This document shows positions 22,732-34,258 of a stretch of 64,000 nucleotides of DNA, piece by piece. Position numbers and translations under genes: made by a program. The notes under the pieces were generated by a model. It had not been told where the DNA came from. It did not search any database and worked only from the letters and a program-made list of their open reading frames with translations. The DNA is from Symbiodinium microadriaticum (lineage: Eukaryota; Sar; Dinophyceae; Suessiales; Symbiodiniaceae): positions 1,072,948 through 1,136,947 of the forward strand of contig LSRX01000080.1 of NCBI GenBank assembly GCA_001939145.1, read 5' to 3'. Numbering within the stretch: position 1 is the stretch's first letter; every line of letters starts with the position of its first letter.

Positions 22732-23911
22732 GGGACTGTAAAAATAGAGTTGGAAGTACTCTGGGGTCCAAGTGTAGTTGTGCTACATGTTATCCGTGGA
22801 CGCCCGAGGTTCAACTGCGGCCAACCTCATCTCCCTTTGCTGCGGCGAGGCGTGCGGCATCCTCCTCGTAGACATCGGATATCAAACCCGGGACATCCCT
22901 AATTTTTAAACCCTAAATGCGGCAATAATGCTACTGGGAGCAGGGTTGTCTCCAGTTTCATCTGCGAGCTGCTTTCTCTATGGGTTCGCGACATGAACTC
23001 GTGCTTTGACGTTCTAGGGACCCCAGATAACTGCACTTACTGGCAGGTCGATTAAGGGTTTCGGTTCGGGAATCTCTTGAGTTGAAGGCTTAGGCATCAA
23101 GGCCTGCGTTTAGTTTGGGACACAAGTGCTTCGAGGCCCAGGGGAATTCCACACAGCATCTTATAATCAAAAGCGCCATGGTGCAGAAGAAATTCTCCGA
23201 ACCTTAGCTCCGCACACTAAGCCCTAAACCCCAAACCCTGAACCCCAAGCCAGGATAGCAAGCGGAGTCTGTCCTTGGACCAGACCTTGGACACAGGCAC
23301 AGGAGAGTCTGATGCTTCATTCGGCGTCAGTGGTACAAGTGCATACTAAACCGTGAGAACCCTGAATCAGAACCCTTTAAAAGCTTTAGCCCTCAACCCT
23401 AAAGTCTATGCCCTAAGCGCTACACCCAGAACCCTTGTTGAACTCAGACCCTGCCGATCAGCTAGAAAGCAGCACTGCAGCACTGCATGGCTTCAAACCC
23501 TTTAGTGAACGAAGTCTCGCTGAAGTGCCTCCCAGTTGCCCGCCCCATCGGCGGTATTTCAAACCCCGAGTCCGTGATTTTCGGACCCCTAGGACCCCTG
23601 AAACCTTCAACCCTACGTACAGCCCTAGACACGAAGCAAGCTTCAATCCGTACCAAACCACAACGACCACAACGAAGAGGGTTCCGAGGTTCCTTGAAAC
23701 AAACGAAACCCGCCGGTTCAGGGTTCCTTCCTATGATTTCTCGTTTGATATTAGAGCCCTAAACCCTAAACCCTAGAGCCCTAAATTACTAAACCTTGCC
23801 CAAGGTAGGTCTTCCCAAGTCAGCGTAGCGCTGAAGAAAGATCCCTGGCACTGAGGTTCCGGCATTCAAGCAGGGCCGCTGTCGAACTCTTTCAGTCATG
23901 GCCTCAGATCA

Positions 23912-24078
23912 GACCCTAAGCCCTGAACCCTAAGACTATAAACCGTAAGCCCTAAACCCTAAAACCCCAAAAAACTAAAACCCTAAGCCCTAAAACCCTA
24001 AACACCAAAACCCTAAAGCCCTAAACCCCAAAACCCTAAGCCCCGAAACCCTAAAACCCTAAGAACCTAAAACCCTGA
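23912..24078. repeat. Long degenerate CCCTAAA array
   Basis: About 165 bp of CCCTAAA, CCCTAAAA and CCCTAAG variants, one of the longest C-strand tracts in the window. Confidence 0.75.
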
Positions 24079-24235
24079 AAAGGGTTGAGCCTTCAAAAGG
24101 CCATCAGGTCTACGTCGGTCGTTTCAGTGGGAGCTGAGGCTGCTCCAGGAACTCGACTCGGCTTTCCGAGTCACTGGGTTTCAGGGTTTAGGGTTTAGGG
24201 GCCACCCGGTCCTCTCCAGGTGGCAAGTTTCCGGC

Positions 24236-24325
24236 TAATGTAAGGGGCCTTGATAGTTAGGAAAGGGATTTGGGGTATATTCTACTGTAAATTCTTTTTT
24301 AAAAGGAACCCTCAAAACTAGCCCG
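24236..24325. repeat. MITE-like fragment, family D
   Basis: TAATGTAAGGGGCCTTGATA start and TTGGGGTATATTCTACTGTA core. The right terminal arm is missing. Lies at the 3' side of the exon-like segment at 24318-24682. Confidence 0.55.
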
Positions 24326-24682
24326 CTATATAAAGCCGAACCGTGTCATGAGCCGCCTTCTTGGTACGTGCCATGGCTTTATCATGGAAGGGCTGGTGAG
24401 CCCTGTCGGGGACAATTGTGCTCTCCAAGACGGCATTCGTGCTTCCAGTCGCGAGGGGATTGAACCTGAAGAAGTACGACTTGGGGATCTGGAAGTCGGA
24501 GGACTGCAAGTGTCGACTGACCTGCTGCTTGTACTTGCCGTAGTCTACTAGACGGAAGTGCCAGCGAGGGCAACGCGGGTCGGAAAGCGCAAGCAACATT
24601 GGCGAGTCAAGCACGGCTTGCTGCAAATTGACAATGTCAACGTGACTTCGTGGTGTTTCGGAAACATGGCTCTTTCCCGCCG
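24318..24682 (-). CDS. Exon-like open segment, unknown protein
   Basis: Open minus-strand frame of about 120 codons with protein-like composition (PRCPRWHFRLVDYGKYKQQV, then SYFFRFNPLATG, DRAHQPFHDKAMARTKKAAH). It is open upstream to an in-frame TAG at about 24683, where TAG/GCGGCG would also serve as a splice acceptor, so this may be an internal exon. The 3' end runs into a degraded family D MITE at 24236-24325. The protein family is not recognised. Confidence 0.33.
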
Positions 24683-24689
24683 CCTACCT

Positions 24690-27080
24690 CCCCAATACTT
24701 GGACACTCTTGAAGCTCGGATGTAGGGCTTATACGGTTTAAGGGCGTCAAAAAGAAGCCTGCATGATCAAGAATATAATTCTCGAGGTTCCTCATTGCAG
24801 TTATACTATAACCGTCCCCACAACAGCTCTGTTCTAATTGTGTTCGGCCCCCGAAAACGCAGACAGTCTAAGACGCGACTGTAGGGGAAGCAGAAGACCG
24901 AAGATTGGGTGGACACGTGGAGGCTTTTGGGACTTAGTCAGTTAACCTATAGGTAAGTACCTCAGCTGGGGTTGTAAGTAGCTATACGTATGGCTACCTT
25001 GTTTTTCTAACACCACTTGACTTATTAAGTCTCATGAAGCAAGACCCTGTAACCCAGAGCTTACATCCCGGAGCTATGGACAGCCAAGCCTTTCGGGCCT
25101 TGGGGCTTAGGGTTTTTTGAGGTTTCACTCTAAGCCTTTAGGCTTTAAGTACGTTTTGCTTATGGGGGGGGGGGGTTAGGATATAGGGCTGACTCCTAGC
25201 TTAGGGCATTTGGTGTTAAAGCTCGTGGCCCCAAACCTTACCCGCACCCAACTTACTTTGAACCCTAAATGCAGGTGTCCGATAAGATGGGATATAACTA
25301 TAACCACCATTCTAGTCTGTAGGGCCTATAATAGGCCCCACCGATATCCTGAAACTCCCACATGCCAGAGGACCGGCACACCCCCAAAGTCAAACTGCCA
25401 AAACCCGATCGGCTGGTTATGGCCGTTTGATGCCTGTAGGGCTTAGTATAGGGGCTTGCGCATCAGAGCTTGGCTTCTGCAAGGGTGCTTTAAAGTAAAG
25501 CTGAGCTTTGATAACTAGAAAAAAGGCTGTTGGTATAGCCAGCAGCAACTCTTAAGCCTCTACTGTGTGGCCAGAGATTTTTAAAGATTGTTTTCCTCAA
25601 GTTCCAAGGTTGGATTGAACTCAGACCCTGTCGAGGTTGAACATGTCAAACTGAATTAGCACATCCAAACCACCCACCAGGCCTACATGCACCTGAAAGA
25701 ACCCACATAAACCCCCCTCCCCCCAAAGCCTTGAAGCCGTAGAATCTCTAAAATGCCCTTGCAGAAGCCTTCTACAACCCTCCAGCAACCCTCGATATCC
25801 TGCAACACTAGATCATCTTAAACCCTACAAACATTCCCTAAACCATAAAACCCTCAAAACCTGAACCATGCACAGTACCGTTGGAGTTAGAAGCCCAAGG
25901 CCATCCCAAACCTTAAACGGTTCCTAGAACCCTTCTACCGGTTCTAAACCCTAAACCATCCCAAAGCCCGGACCCCATCATGGAGCCATTCTGCGTGGCA
26001 GTAGCCTTCGCAAATCCCTGAAAGAAACCGTATAAGAACCGCTAAGGAACTAACTCACTCAAAACTTCTCAAAACAAAAAAGCCGGGGCCCCGTTCGCCC
26101 TTCGCATGGTGGAAGGAGCGCGTGACCGCACGCATCTCCTTGGTCCTCAGATTAGGGTGTCAGCATTTCGGGGTTTGAGATTCGGGTGGGGGGGGGGGGG
26201 GTTAGGGCTTTGGGATCAGGCTCTAGGGTTTAGGGGTGTGATTAGGGCGATTAGGGTCAAGGATTGAAAGATTAGGGCTTAGGGAGTAATTGGGGCCTAG
26301 GATGTTAAGGTTTAGGGCTAATTAAAAATGATGGTTTATGTAATAGTTCAGGATCTTATACGGTCCTCAGATTAAGGGTTTCGGGTCTATGGTTCCTCTT
26401 GAGTGCACTCTAAGGGGTCTCTTCAAGGGCCACTTTGCCGGCCAGGCCCGCTGTGCCGTATACGAGATGAGGGCGTGGAAAGTGGCCAGAACGAGCCGCC
26501 TTGAAACTTGAACCACACCCTGGCGTAGGGTAGAAGTCGGAACGGCGGAACATCATTATCCTCGTGCCCTTACAGTCAAGTATAGGTAATGCAGGGGCAA
26601 TCATCCGCAACACTAGTACTACCAAAATCTATGCTCCAACTTTCTGGGTTTCGCTACAGGAGTGCTTGATTGCGGCGATCCTTAAATCCTAATCCCTAAC
26701 AATTCCAGAGGATCACGCAGCTCCCAAGGCCCGGACAGCTTCTTCCGAACCTTGCAGGCAAGAGTTTCTAGAAGCCCCAATAGGATTGCAATCCTAGGCG
26801 TGTAAAGGTAATAATATCCCCGGAAGAGGGTATGTGGGTTTAGGGTTTTTAGGCTTATGGGGTAGGCTCTGTACTTTGTGATGATGATGGCGTGCTTTCA
26901 CGGACAGGTATTTTCGCCTTGAGGACCCCAAGAAGCACGGAATCACGGAAAGGACTTTGGCTTGGGCTGAGGATTTTGGGGTTTATAAGGTTTAGGGTTC
27001 AGGGTTTAGGTTTGAGGGTGTAGAGTTAACCCCGAAACCAAGAGCCCGTTGAAGCAGAGTCAAAACAAAGACGATCCTCT
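24690..27080. other. No supported gene
   Basis: Poly-G runs at 25165-25177 and 26189-26202, a degraded element near 24760-24830 and 24937-25035, and few telomeric units; otherwise nothing recognisable. Confidence 0.5.
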
Positions 27081-27081
27081 T

Positions 27082-27158
27082 CCCTAAACCCTAAACCCTC
27101 AGCCCTAAACCCTAAAACCCTAAAGCCCTAAACCCTAAAACCCTAAACCCTAAACCTG
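27082..27158. repeat. CCCTAAA array
   Basis: CCCTAAACCCTAAA units with AAAACCC spacing variants, about 75 bp before the best family D element. Confidence 0.75.
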
Positions 27159-27230
27159 TTAGGGCTTGGACTCTGGCACCTCGCGCTGCGAGGGCGAGAT
27201 TGAGGGTTGAGGGTGTAGGGCTTCCTGGCT

Positions 27231-27338
27231 TAATGTAGGGGCCTTATAATATTTAGACTAGGGTTTTATAGGGGTTCCTTAAATATAACTATAGTATACC
27301 CTCAAAACCCTAGTCTAATTATTAAGGCCCCTACATTA
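27231..27338. repeat. MITE-like foldback, family D, best copy
   Basis: Nearly perfect inverted repeat: TAATGTAGGGGCCTTATAAT at the left, ATTAAGGCCCCTACATTA at the right, with inner arms TTAGACTAGGGTTTT and AAAACCCTAGTCTAA. High arm identity suggests recent activity or arm homogenisation. Confidence 0.88.
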
Positions 27339-28242
27339 CCCTGAAACTCTGGACTTAGATCAGTTCCTCTAGCACACAAACCGTTCACACACCAGAGCCC
27401 TACCCAGCTGTTGGCGCTACTCAAAGGCTTTGATCACGAGGTCTATGGAGCCAAGGCAAGGTTTTAGGGTTTTGGGTTTGGGGTTTAGGGGTAGTGGACA
27501 TCCTGAGAAGCCGGGTCGGTTTTGGTCGGGCTGGGCTGCTCCCGGATTGAAAAGTCATCCCACTACCCTGAAGTGTCAGCTGGGATGAAGGTGGGGTTCA
27601 GGACCAGATTCAGAGTTTAGGTGGGGGAGTGCAGTTCAGGCTTGAACCTCCATGGTGGACGGAAACGAAAACTTTCCCAAACCAGAATACGGAAATAGTG
27701 AATATGACAAGATTAAGTACAACACACCATCAAATAGTGCTAGTTTGCTTAAGGTGATGACAGACTCTAACCCCAAATCCCGAGCCCCACATAGAAAACC
27801 AATCCTACACGCGGAAACCCGAAAACCCTCGACCTTAAAGCTTATGGACCTCAAAAGCTGTAAAAGCATGAACTGGGTTTAGCGTTTTTGTTCCGTGGCG
27901 GTGGCTCTGATCTGATTTCGTCGGTGCCCTCGGCTGCAACTTCGCAACTGTCGCTTCTCAAAGCGATCACTCCGGGGCTTTAACTTTGAGGGTTCTCCTG
28001 AAATTCCCTCTTCAGGGTTTTTGTTAAGGAGTTAAGGTAAGGTTCCGGCGTTCTTTTTAAGTTACCGGTTTAAGGCTTTCAGTCCTTTCTATTCTTGTGT
28101 GCTCCATCTTCCCTCCAGGGACTCCCTTTAAGAGAGTTACAACCTAAACCCTAAACCCTAATGTCTGCTCCTGATTAGTAAACCCCCCCCCCAAACAACC
28201 AAAATGCGTAATAGTGGCGGGTCGGTTCGGGTGATTGTCTTG

Positions 28243-28308
28243 AGTTGTTTGGGGGGCCGGGGTCGAAGTTGTTTGGGGGGCCGGGGTCGAAGTTGTTTGG
28301 GGGGCCGT
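28243..28308. repeat. 24-bp G-rich tandem repeat, 2.8 copies
   Basis: Exact units starting at 28243, 28267 and 28291 contain GTTTGGGGGGCCGGGGTCGA. Confidence 0.85.
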
Positions 28309-28609
28309 AAGTACACTCTTGTTTCATCACGAGTACCTCTTCCGCTATCTCATGAGGAAAGAGGCTCTCAAGCAGAGCAAGGTCCCTCTCTTGACAGGAC
28401 CAGGGGCCTCCCTAAACCTCTAAACCCTAAGCCTTAAGTCTGGCTGGCTGGCTATCTGTCTTCTCTGTGTCTCCTTTATCTTGCCTGTTTCTGTATCTCG
28501 TCTTCCAGGGCGTGACTTTGTAGTAGGACTGCTTATATACCTGAACCTTAAAACTGTTCTCTCTCAGCGGGTTTTAGGACTATTGAGGGGTGGTTTATTA
28601 TTACGTGCA

Positions 28610-28683
28610 GGCCGAGTTTAGCTCTATTGAGGGGACCTTCCACTATTGAGTTCCGGGCCGAGTTTAGCTCTATTGAGGGGACC
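28610..28683. repeat. 28-bp direct repeat
   Basis: GGCCGAGTTTAGCTCTATTG followed by AGGGGACC at 28610-28637 and 28656-28683. Confidence 0.8.
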
Positions 28684-28715
28684 ATTACTAATCACGAGCT
28701 CACATTAAACCCTAA

Positions 28716-28793
28716 AGGGCTTCTACCTAAACCCTCAACCTAAACCCTAAACCCTAAACCCTAAAGAAAGGGCTTCTACCTAAACCCTCAACC
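28716..28793. repeat. Telomeric insert between 25-bp direct repeats
   Basis: An exact 25-bp sequence starting AGGGCTTCTACC occurs at 28716-28740 and 28769-28793. The 28 bp between them are TAAACCC units ending in TAAAGAA. Confidence 0.8.
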
Positions 28794-28984
28794 GGGCTTG
28801 GAGCGCAAGGCTCTAAAGCCGTTGTTCTGAGCAACAGGGGTTTAAAGCTCTGGCAATTAGAGGGTGTAGGGTCGAAAACTTATGACTCAACCCTGAACCC
28901 TAAACCCTCAGTTATCGGGTGTAGGGTCTCTGAGACTCAGGGCTGCAACCCTCAACCCCTTAACCCCTCAAAGAATTTGGGTTT

Positions 28985-29069
28985 AGGCCCCAAACCCTAA
29001 ACCCTAAACCCTGAAACTCTAAGGTTTAGGGTTTTAGAGTATCGGCTCTAGGGCTTTAGGGTTTTTAGA
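28985..29069. repeat. Divergent telomeric tracts (C to G strand)
   Basis: CCCTAAACCCTAAACCCTGA is followed within a few bases by AAGGTTTAGGGTTTTAGAG, a degraded tail-to-tail arrangement. Confidence 0.6.
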
Positions 29070-29118
29070 GCGTCGGGACGCGGATCTGCCATTCATGGAG
29101 TCCCTGTTTTTTAGGAAT

Positions 29119-29237
29119 TACCCATAGGCTCCGTAGGGTTTAGGGTTTAGGGCTCCGTAGTAGTTCCTTTTTGGGGGTATATATTTAGGATTCTATAAGG
29201 TAATCCCAAAAAGGAAATACTATGGAGCCTATGGGTA
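29119..29237. repeat. MITE-like foldback, family A, interrupted by telomeric repeats
   Basis: Arms TACCCATAGGCTCC and GGAGCCTATGGGTA. The left arm is broken at 29137-29150 by two GGTTTAG units, flanked by the 10-bp direct repeat GGCTCCGTAG (29127-29136 and 29151-29160). Sister copies lack this insert. Confidence 0.85.
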
Positions 29238-29458
29238 GGGTCTGCCCCATGGGGCTTTCAATGGCTCTGGGGAAGTGGGCAAGGGGTTTTGGCCCATTTG
29301 GGCTGTTTTGTGGGGTATCCTTCTTGAAAATGGTGGGTTTAGGGGTCAGCGTTTAGGGAATACAGATTTAGGGTTGGTAGAAGGGTCTTACTCTCTTGCT
29401 GCCTGCTCTCATTTGTGGATTCCGTCCCAGGGTTCGAGGAATGCGGGATAGGGCCTAG

Positions 29459-29568
29459 ATTTGGGGGTTTCCGAAAGTAGGGGACCCTGATCTAGTACCC
29501 TAAGTAGTAGGATCCTTATTGTACGGACCCCAAATCAAGGTACCCCTTATTTTATGAACCTCCCATTT
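29459..29568. repeat. MITE-like foldback, family E
   Basis: Left ATTTGGGGGTTTCCGAAAGT, core AGTAGGATCCTTATTGTACG, right end degraded (TTTTATGAACCTCCCAT). Confidence 0.76.
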
Positions 29569-30071
29569 GGGGGTATAAGGTCAGGGTCTGATTCAACTTG
29601 GCGGGCCGTCGCGTTCGAGAGCACCTGCAGTTCAAGACGTGCAATCAAGCAGCACGCTAGTCTATGTGGAAGCCCCCAGAAGCTCGGGGACCCCGTGGAA
29701 GCCCCGGAATCTCTGGAACCCCAACTACCTCTTATGGCAAGTTGCTAAGTTGTGGGGACGGAGGTGCATGTAATTAGGTTCAAGGAGCCGTGACCCACTG
29801 CATAGGAGAGGCAGTGTAAAGACTAATATCAGCCAGATACACATCGCGGCAATTAACTATCACCAGAACCCAGTCGCAATTCCGACGTATGGTTATTTTT
29901 GGACTGCGCCTACAATTATGTGAATCCTGAGAAATCCGGTTCTAGGCAGCCACTGCAATCCTGCGTGAGCCCGGCACCACCCTGATGCAATGACCCTGCA
30001 TTTCACCTGCAAAACCCCAGGAAAAGACATCTCTGGGGCTCCCAAAAGGCATCCCCGGGGCTCCAAGTATA

Positions 30072-30188
30072 TAATGTGGGGGGCCTTAATGATTAGAATA
30101 GGGTTTTCGGTTCATAAAATGTTATAACTAAATATAAAACAAGGAACCCACGCAATAGTATAGGTAATTATTCAAGCCCCTGCATCGT
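30072..30188. repeat. MITE-like foldback, family D
   Basis: TAATGTGGGGGGCCTTAATG at the left and TTCAAGCCCCTGCAT at the right; core has GATTAGAATAGGGTTTTCGG. Confidence 0.65.
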
Positions 30189-30189
30189 A

Positions 30190-33039
30190 AAAGTAGCGCC
30201 TACTCATTGGGATCTAAAGTCTGTACATAGTTCTTGGAGCCCCAGGGAATGTGAACGAAGCTTGGAAGATAGTTTCCATGGGTCCTTGGGAAATGCGTGA
30301 AGGATCCATCTCTCATATTCGCAGGCGGCGGCAGAACCGCCCCCGGCATCGCGGAGTAAAACCGTGTTGAAGTTGAGTCCGCGGAGCCATATGGAGCATA
30401 GCATGTGGAGCCCAACTAACCCTCCACCGTATATGGATACTGTGAGTAGATAGCAAACCTACCCCGAAACCCCAGCCCCCAAATCCAAAACACTCGGCCC
30501 TAAACTAAAACTTAAAGCCCCTAAACCCTAAACCCTGAACACGGACCCATGGCATTGCCCCTTCAGGGACTGATGAAGGCCCCCATTTTGGTGGAGCCGT
30601 GATCCGCTAGCTGCGAGCGACAAGCGCCACTTGCCTAAAATCTGGAGGGTTTCATGGGTCATACGAGGTGTGTAAAATGATCTGTGAAGCTCTTATATCG
30701 CTTTTCAGGATTTGTGAGGGCTGTATGGGCTTGTTATAGCGTTTCTCAAGTTACGAGGACAGTTCATGAGTTGGGGGGTTATAAATGTCTCGAAAGGCTG
30801 TAGGACTTGGGGTTAGGGCTTAGAGGCTATTTGAAGCTTCCTGGGCAGGTATAAGTAGGATTCTACACACCTTTACTGAGGCCAAATTTAATTTCCCGCC
30901 GGGTCACTCTGACTTCTGTGTTGAGCTTTACTTTATATTGGGACCCTGCAAGAAGGCAAGCTATGGTGAATCCATCAGCCAACATGTCAACAGACCATCA
31001 TAAACCTTCTCAACGCCACATCCAAAATCCTAAACCTTCTCAACCCCTCAATGTCGCTCACACAGCCGGCGCTATGTCGCCAACCGACTGGTCCATCGAG
31101 TTGTCAGGAAGAAGCTGCCCGAGCTTCGTGAACCTTGGCAGTCCCGGGTTCGTTGAGCAATGCGCTACCTGGGTTCTATTCAGGGTTCGGGATTTACGCT
31201 CTCACGACTCGGGAGGGCTTTAGGGATCTATATATAAGGGCTTACTTCGGGATCTATAATGCACGGATTCAAGGGTTAGTGTTTAAGGGTTAGTGTTTAG
31301 AGTTTAGGGCTTGGGGTGTGGGTACATCCATAAGATCTCGCGACGTGGGGATCCGATTTTTTTCATAGCGCTCTCAAGCAAGGGGTGCTATGCATCAGGG
31401 GTCTAGGTTGACCCAGATACATAAACCTAAACCCTACACCACAATGCCTCAAAGAGAAAACACACCTTACATCATGCTGGGCATCCCGGCCCTAAAGCAA
31501 GCCCTTTAAACACTAAACACAAAAGCTCTAAGCGCTATAACCCTTAAATTCTAAAACCTTCAAGTCTGCATGGAAGCTCACTTCTGGTAAGGTTTAGCAT
31601 GTTGCGGGTTTATGTTTCCCTTAATCCCCTTATACATCATGATAAAAGTCATTAAAACGTGTAAAGCCTTGACAAACCACTCGAAAAAAACATTACAAAA
31701 CCTCTCGTACACCCCTTTGGCCTTACCAACCCGTAACATCCTACTTTTGCCACTCAGAAAAACCGACAACTTATCATGGAAGTCTATCATGCACATCAAA
31801 GCCATAGCACGCCACTCTCTAGCAGGCCTGCGCAACCCCATTCTAGGATTTTGGAGTTTAGGCTGACAGGCTTGAGATTGGAGGCGTTAAGGTTCAAGCC
31901 TTTACTGCTTTGGAATCTTCGGTTGCAGCAGAGCATCTCATGTTCGACGTACCTGCAAGCGAGGATCAAGAGATTGGATAGTGCGGGACCTTGAATACTG
32001 CAGCCCACTTAGTACCTGGGAGTTCCTTAAACTAGGGCCTCAAATCGTGGACATTCTCCAAAGTATCCCACTTACTATGTAGGGTCAAGATTCAGGCGGC
32101 TCATTCCTGAAATTGCTTACCAGACCCCTAGCTGTGGCTCCGCTTGTTTGTTTATCTTGTTTCCGAAATGAGTAAAACATCTAACTCATCGAATCTAACC
32201 CTCTAACAAGCCTAAAACCTAAGCCCTAAAACCAACACTAGTTAATTCGAAGGCGGGAAATGCAATGCAATGTCGAGGTCGGGTCCTAGCTTCTGGGGTG
32301 GTTGGAGAAATTACAGCGTCTAGATCTTCGGGGTTTGGAGCTACACCGCGGAGAAATCGATTATGCGCATACGCCCGCTCCTTTGCCCGGATGTTGAGGG
32401 TGCCGGGAATCACACAGTCTCAAAGCACAAAACTCAAGCCCCCAAACAAACCATAAACTACTCCTTAAAGCCTAGATTCTAGATGCTTATAAGGGCCCCC
32501 CCCAAATTCATAAACTAAATCCTTAAAGCCTAGATGCTTATGTAAGGGCCTCAAACCCATGGCCATGTTAAGGCTTCCTGGCCACGGCTTGCAAGCCCTA
32601 GTGTCTAACCCAGCAAGGCCAACACTGTGACAGTACTAAGATTTACTAAGTTTAACCAGATCAGCATGCCTTATTTTAAATGCGGTCTAGGGTTTAGAGA
32701 GATTGCGTTCAGAAGTAAGCTGTACACCTTCATAAGTTTGAAGTTCAAAGGGGTTGGGCTCTTTGGGCAATCCCCAAGCGTTCTGCCAAGCTGCTCCATG
32801 AAGTCACGCAAAACCTCGTGCACTCAGCGGGTGAATCCCCAAAACAGGGATGACAGCCCTGAGCCTGAATCCCTAACCCTAAACCCGGTTTAGGGTTTCA
32901 GGTTTAGTTTGGATATAGAACCCGACGTCCTACGAACCAAAAAGCCGTAAAGCTCCAAAATTGCCACAAAAGTAGGCGCTATGCCCGTACTATTCCAAAA
33001 AGGTGCTTATGCTTACGGATTATTTACTTGGTGCTGAAG
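30190..33039. other. No supported gene
   Basis: A duplicated segment at about 32450-32560 (CTTAAAGCCTAGAT twice), a tail-to-tail telomeric junction at 32875-32897 and an unsupported minus frame at 31578-31841. Confidence 0.5.
32875..32897. repeat. Tail-to-tail telomeric junction
   Basis: AACCCTAAACC, one spacer base, then GGTTTAGGGTT: the opposite orientation to 21763-21809. Confidence 0.65.
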
Positions 33040-33239
33040 TACGTGTGTATATATATATATTTTATTTATTTACATTTATATTTATATTATATACATACAT
33101 ACATACATACATACATGACATACATACATACATACATACATACATACATACATACATANTATATTATATACATACATACATACATACATACATGACATAC
33201 ATACATACATACATACATACATACATACATACATACATG
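33040..33239. repeat. TA and TACA microsatellite with one N
   Basis: (TA)n then (TACA)n. The N at 33159 separates two exact 76-bp copies (33083-33158 and 33160-33235). Confidence 0.85.
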
Positions 33240-33462
33240 GAGTACTGTAAGGCCGAAGTATATACTATCCTACGTATACTAGTACATGGACCCTTGGGAT
33301 TTCTGACTTGGCGAGGGAGTTTGTCGCAAGTGCCCAAGGAAGTAGGGCTTAGGGTCTAGGGACTCTTGACACAGGGGACTGAACATAAACATAGCGGCTT
33401 TGGGAGTGGATTGTACTAGATAGATTGGGGACTGTAAATCCTGTTTTGTTTCGAAGCCACAC

Positions 33463-33464
33463 TG

Positions 33465-33523
<59 letters not shown>

Positions 33524-33527
33524 TACT
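33463..33527. repeat. CTA trinucleotide microsatellite
   Basis: About 20 uninterrupted CTA units; any valine/tyrosine run is translation of the repeat. Confidence 0.88.
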
Positions 33528-34258
33528 ACTGACAACTGTTACATCCTTACATGTTGTGCTTGAGAACAGTCTTGTGCCAGCAGGCTCATGTGTTGGCACC
33601 TTGGTATGCTCCCTTCGGAACATTACGACCCATACAAGTGTCTGAATGCAAAAGCGCCTTGAGACATGTGGTGAACGTCGTGTTTTTTGGCGGCATTGTA
33701 TGGGGTTCTCCAATTGAAGTGCTTGTGATTCCGCATGTCCGATAGTTCCAATTCAACCACCTCCATCTTAAGAAAAAACAAAGTGTCTCTCCGTTTTTGC
33801 TCGGCTTGGCAGACACGACAAAGCACGAGTGCAATCAACAAATGTCCGGGCCAGTGGATTCAGCCTGCCACGAACCGTGAACCTCAACCACCACACTCTG
33901 ATTCGGGAGTAGGACTTTGAAGACCCTAAACCCTCAACCAAACCTTGAACCCCTCAGGGTTTTTTGATCAAGCTCCTTCGCTTCCTCTTGCAGCGACAGG
34001 GCTCAGCACAAGCCCCGAACACCAGAGTTTCGGATTTGGGGTTTGGGGGGCCGGGACAAGGTAAAGATAGTTTAAGTTTATGGGGTGAGGACTCACGATC
34101 ATGCGTGTTACTAGCCTCCCGTCAGCCATCATCCCCCCCGATTCTGTGCCTCTTGAGATTGTGCGGCTCCTGTGCTGTGCTGCTGAAAACCTACTACACA
34201 CCAGGATTGAGAACACCACCTGGGAAGCTCAACGACTGAGGACACACCAGGAACTCCG

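Larger units (their letters stand above)
20870..24235. other. No supported gene; telomeric junction and foldback
   Basis: Holds the head-to-head telomeric junction, a foldback at 22638 and the CCCTAAA array at 23912-24078. Short exon-like stretches (22823-22905, 23435-23776) are too weak to call. Confidence 0.5.

Noticed and set aside
22823..22905. Exon-like frame (CGEACGILLVDIGYQTRD)
   Set aside because: Short, no supporting neighbour or splice context strong enough to list.
28243..28308. CRISPR-like array
   Set aside because: Units are directly adjacent without spacers and only about three copies exist.
31578..31841. Minus-strand frame of 87 codons with hydrophobic stretch
   Set aside because: AT-rich, no recognisable motif and compatible with chance openness.
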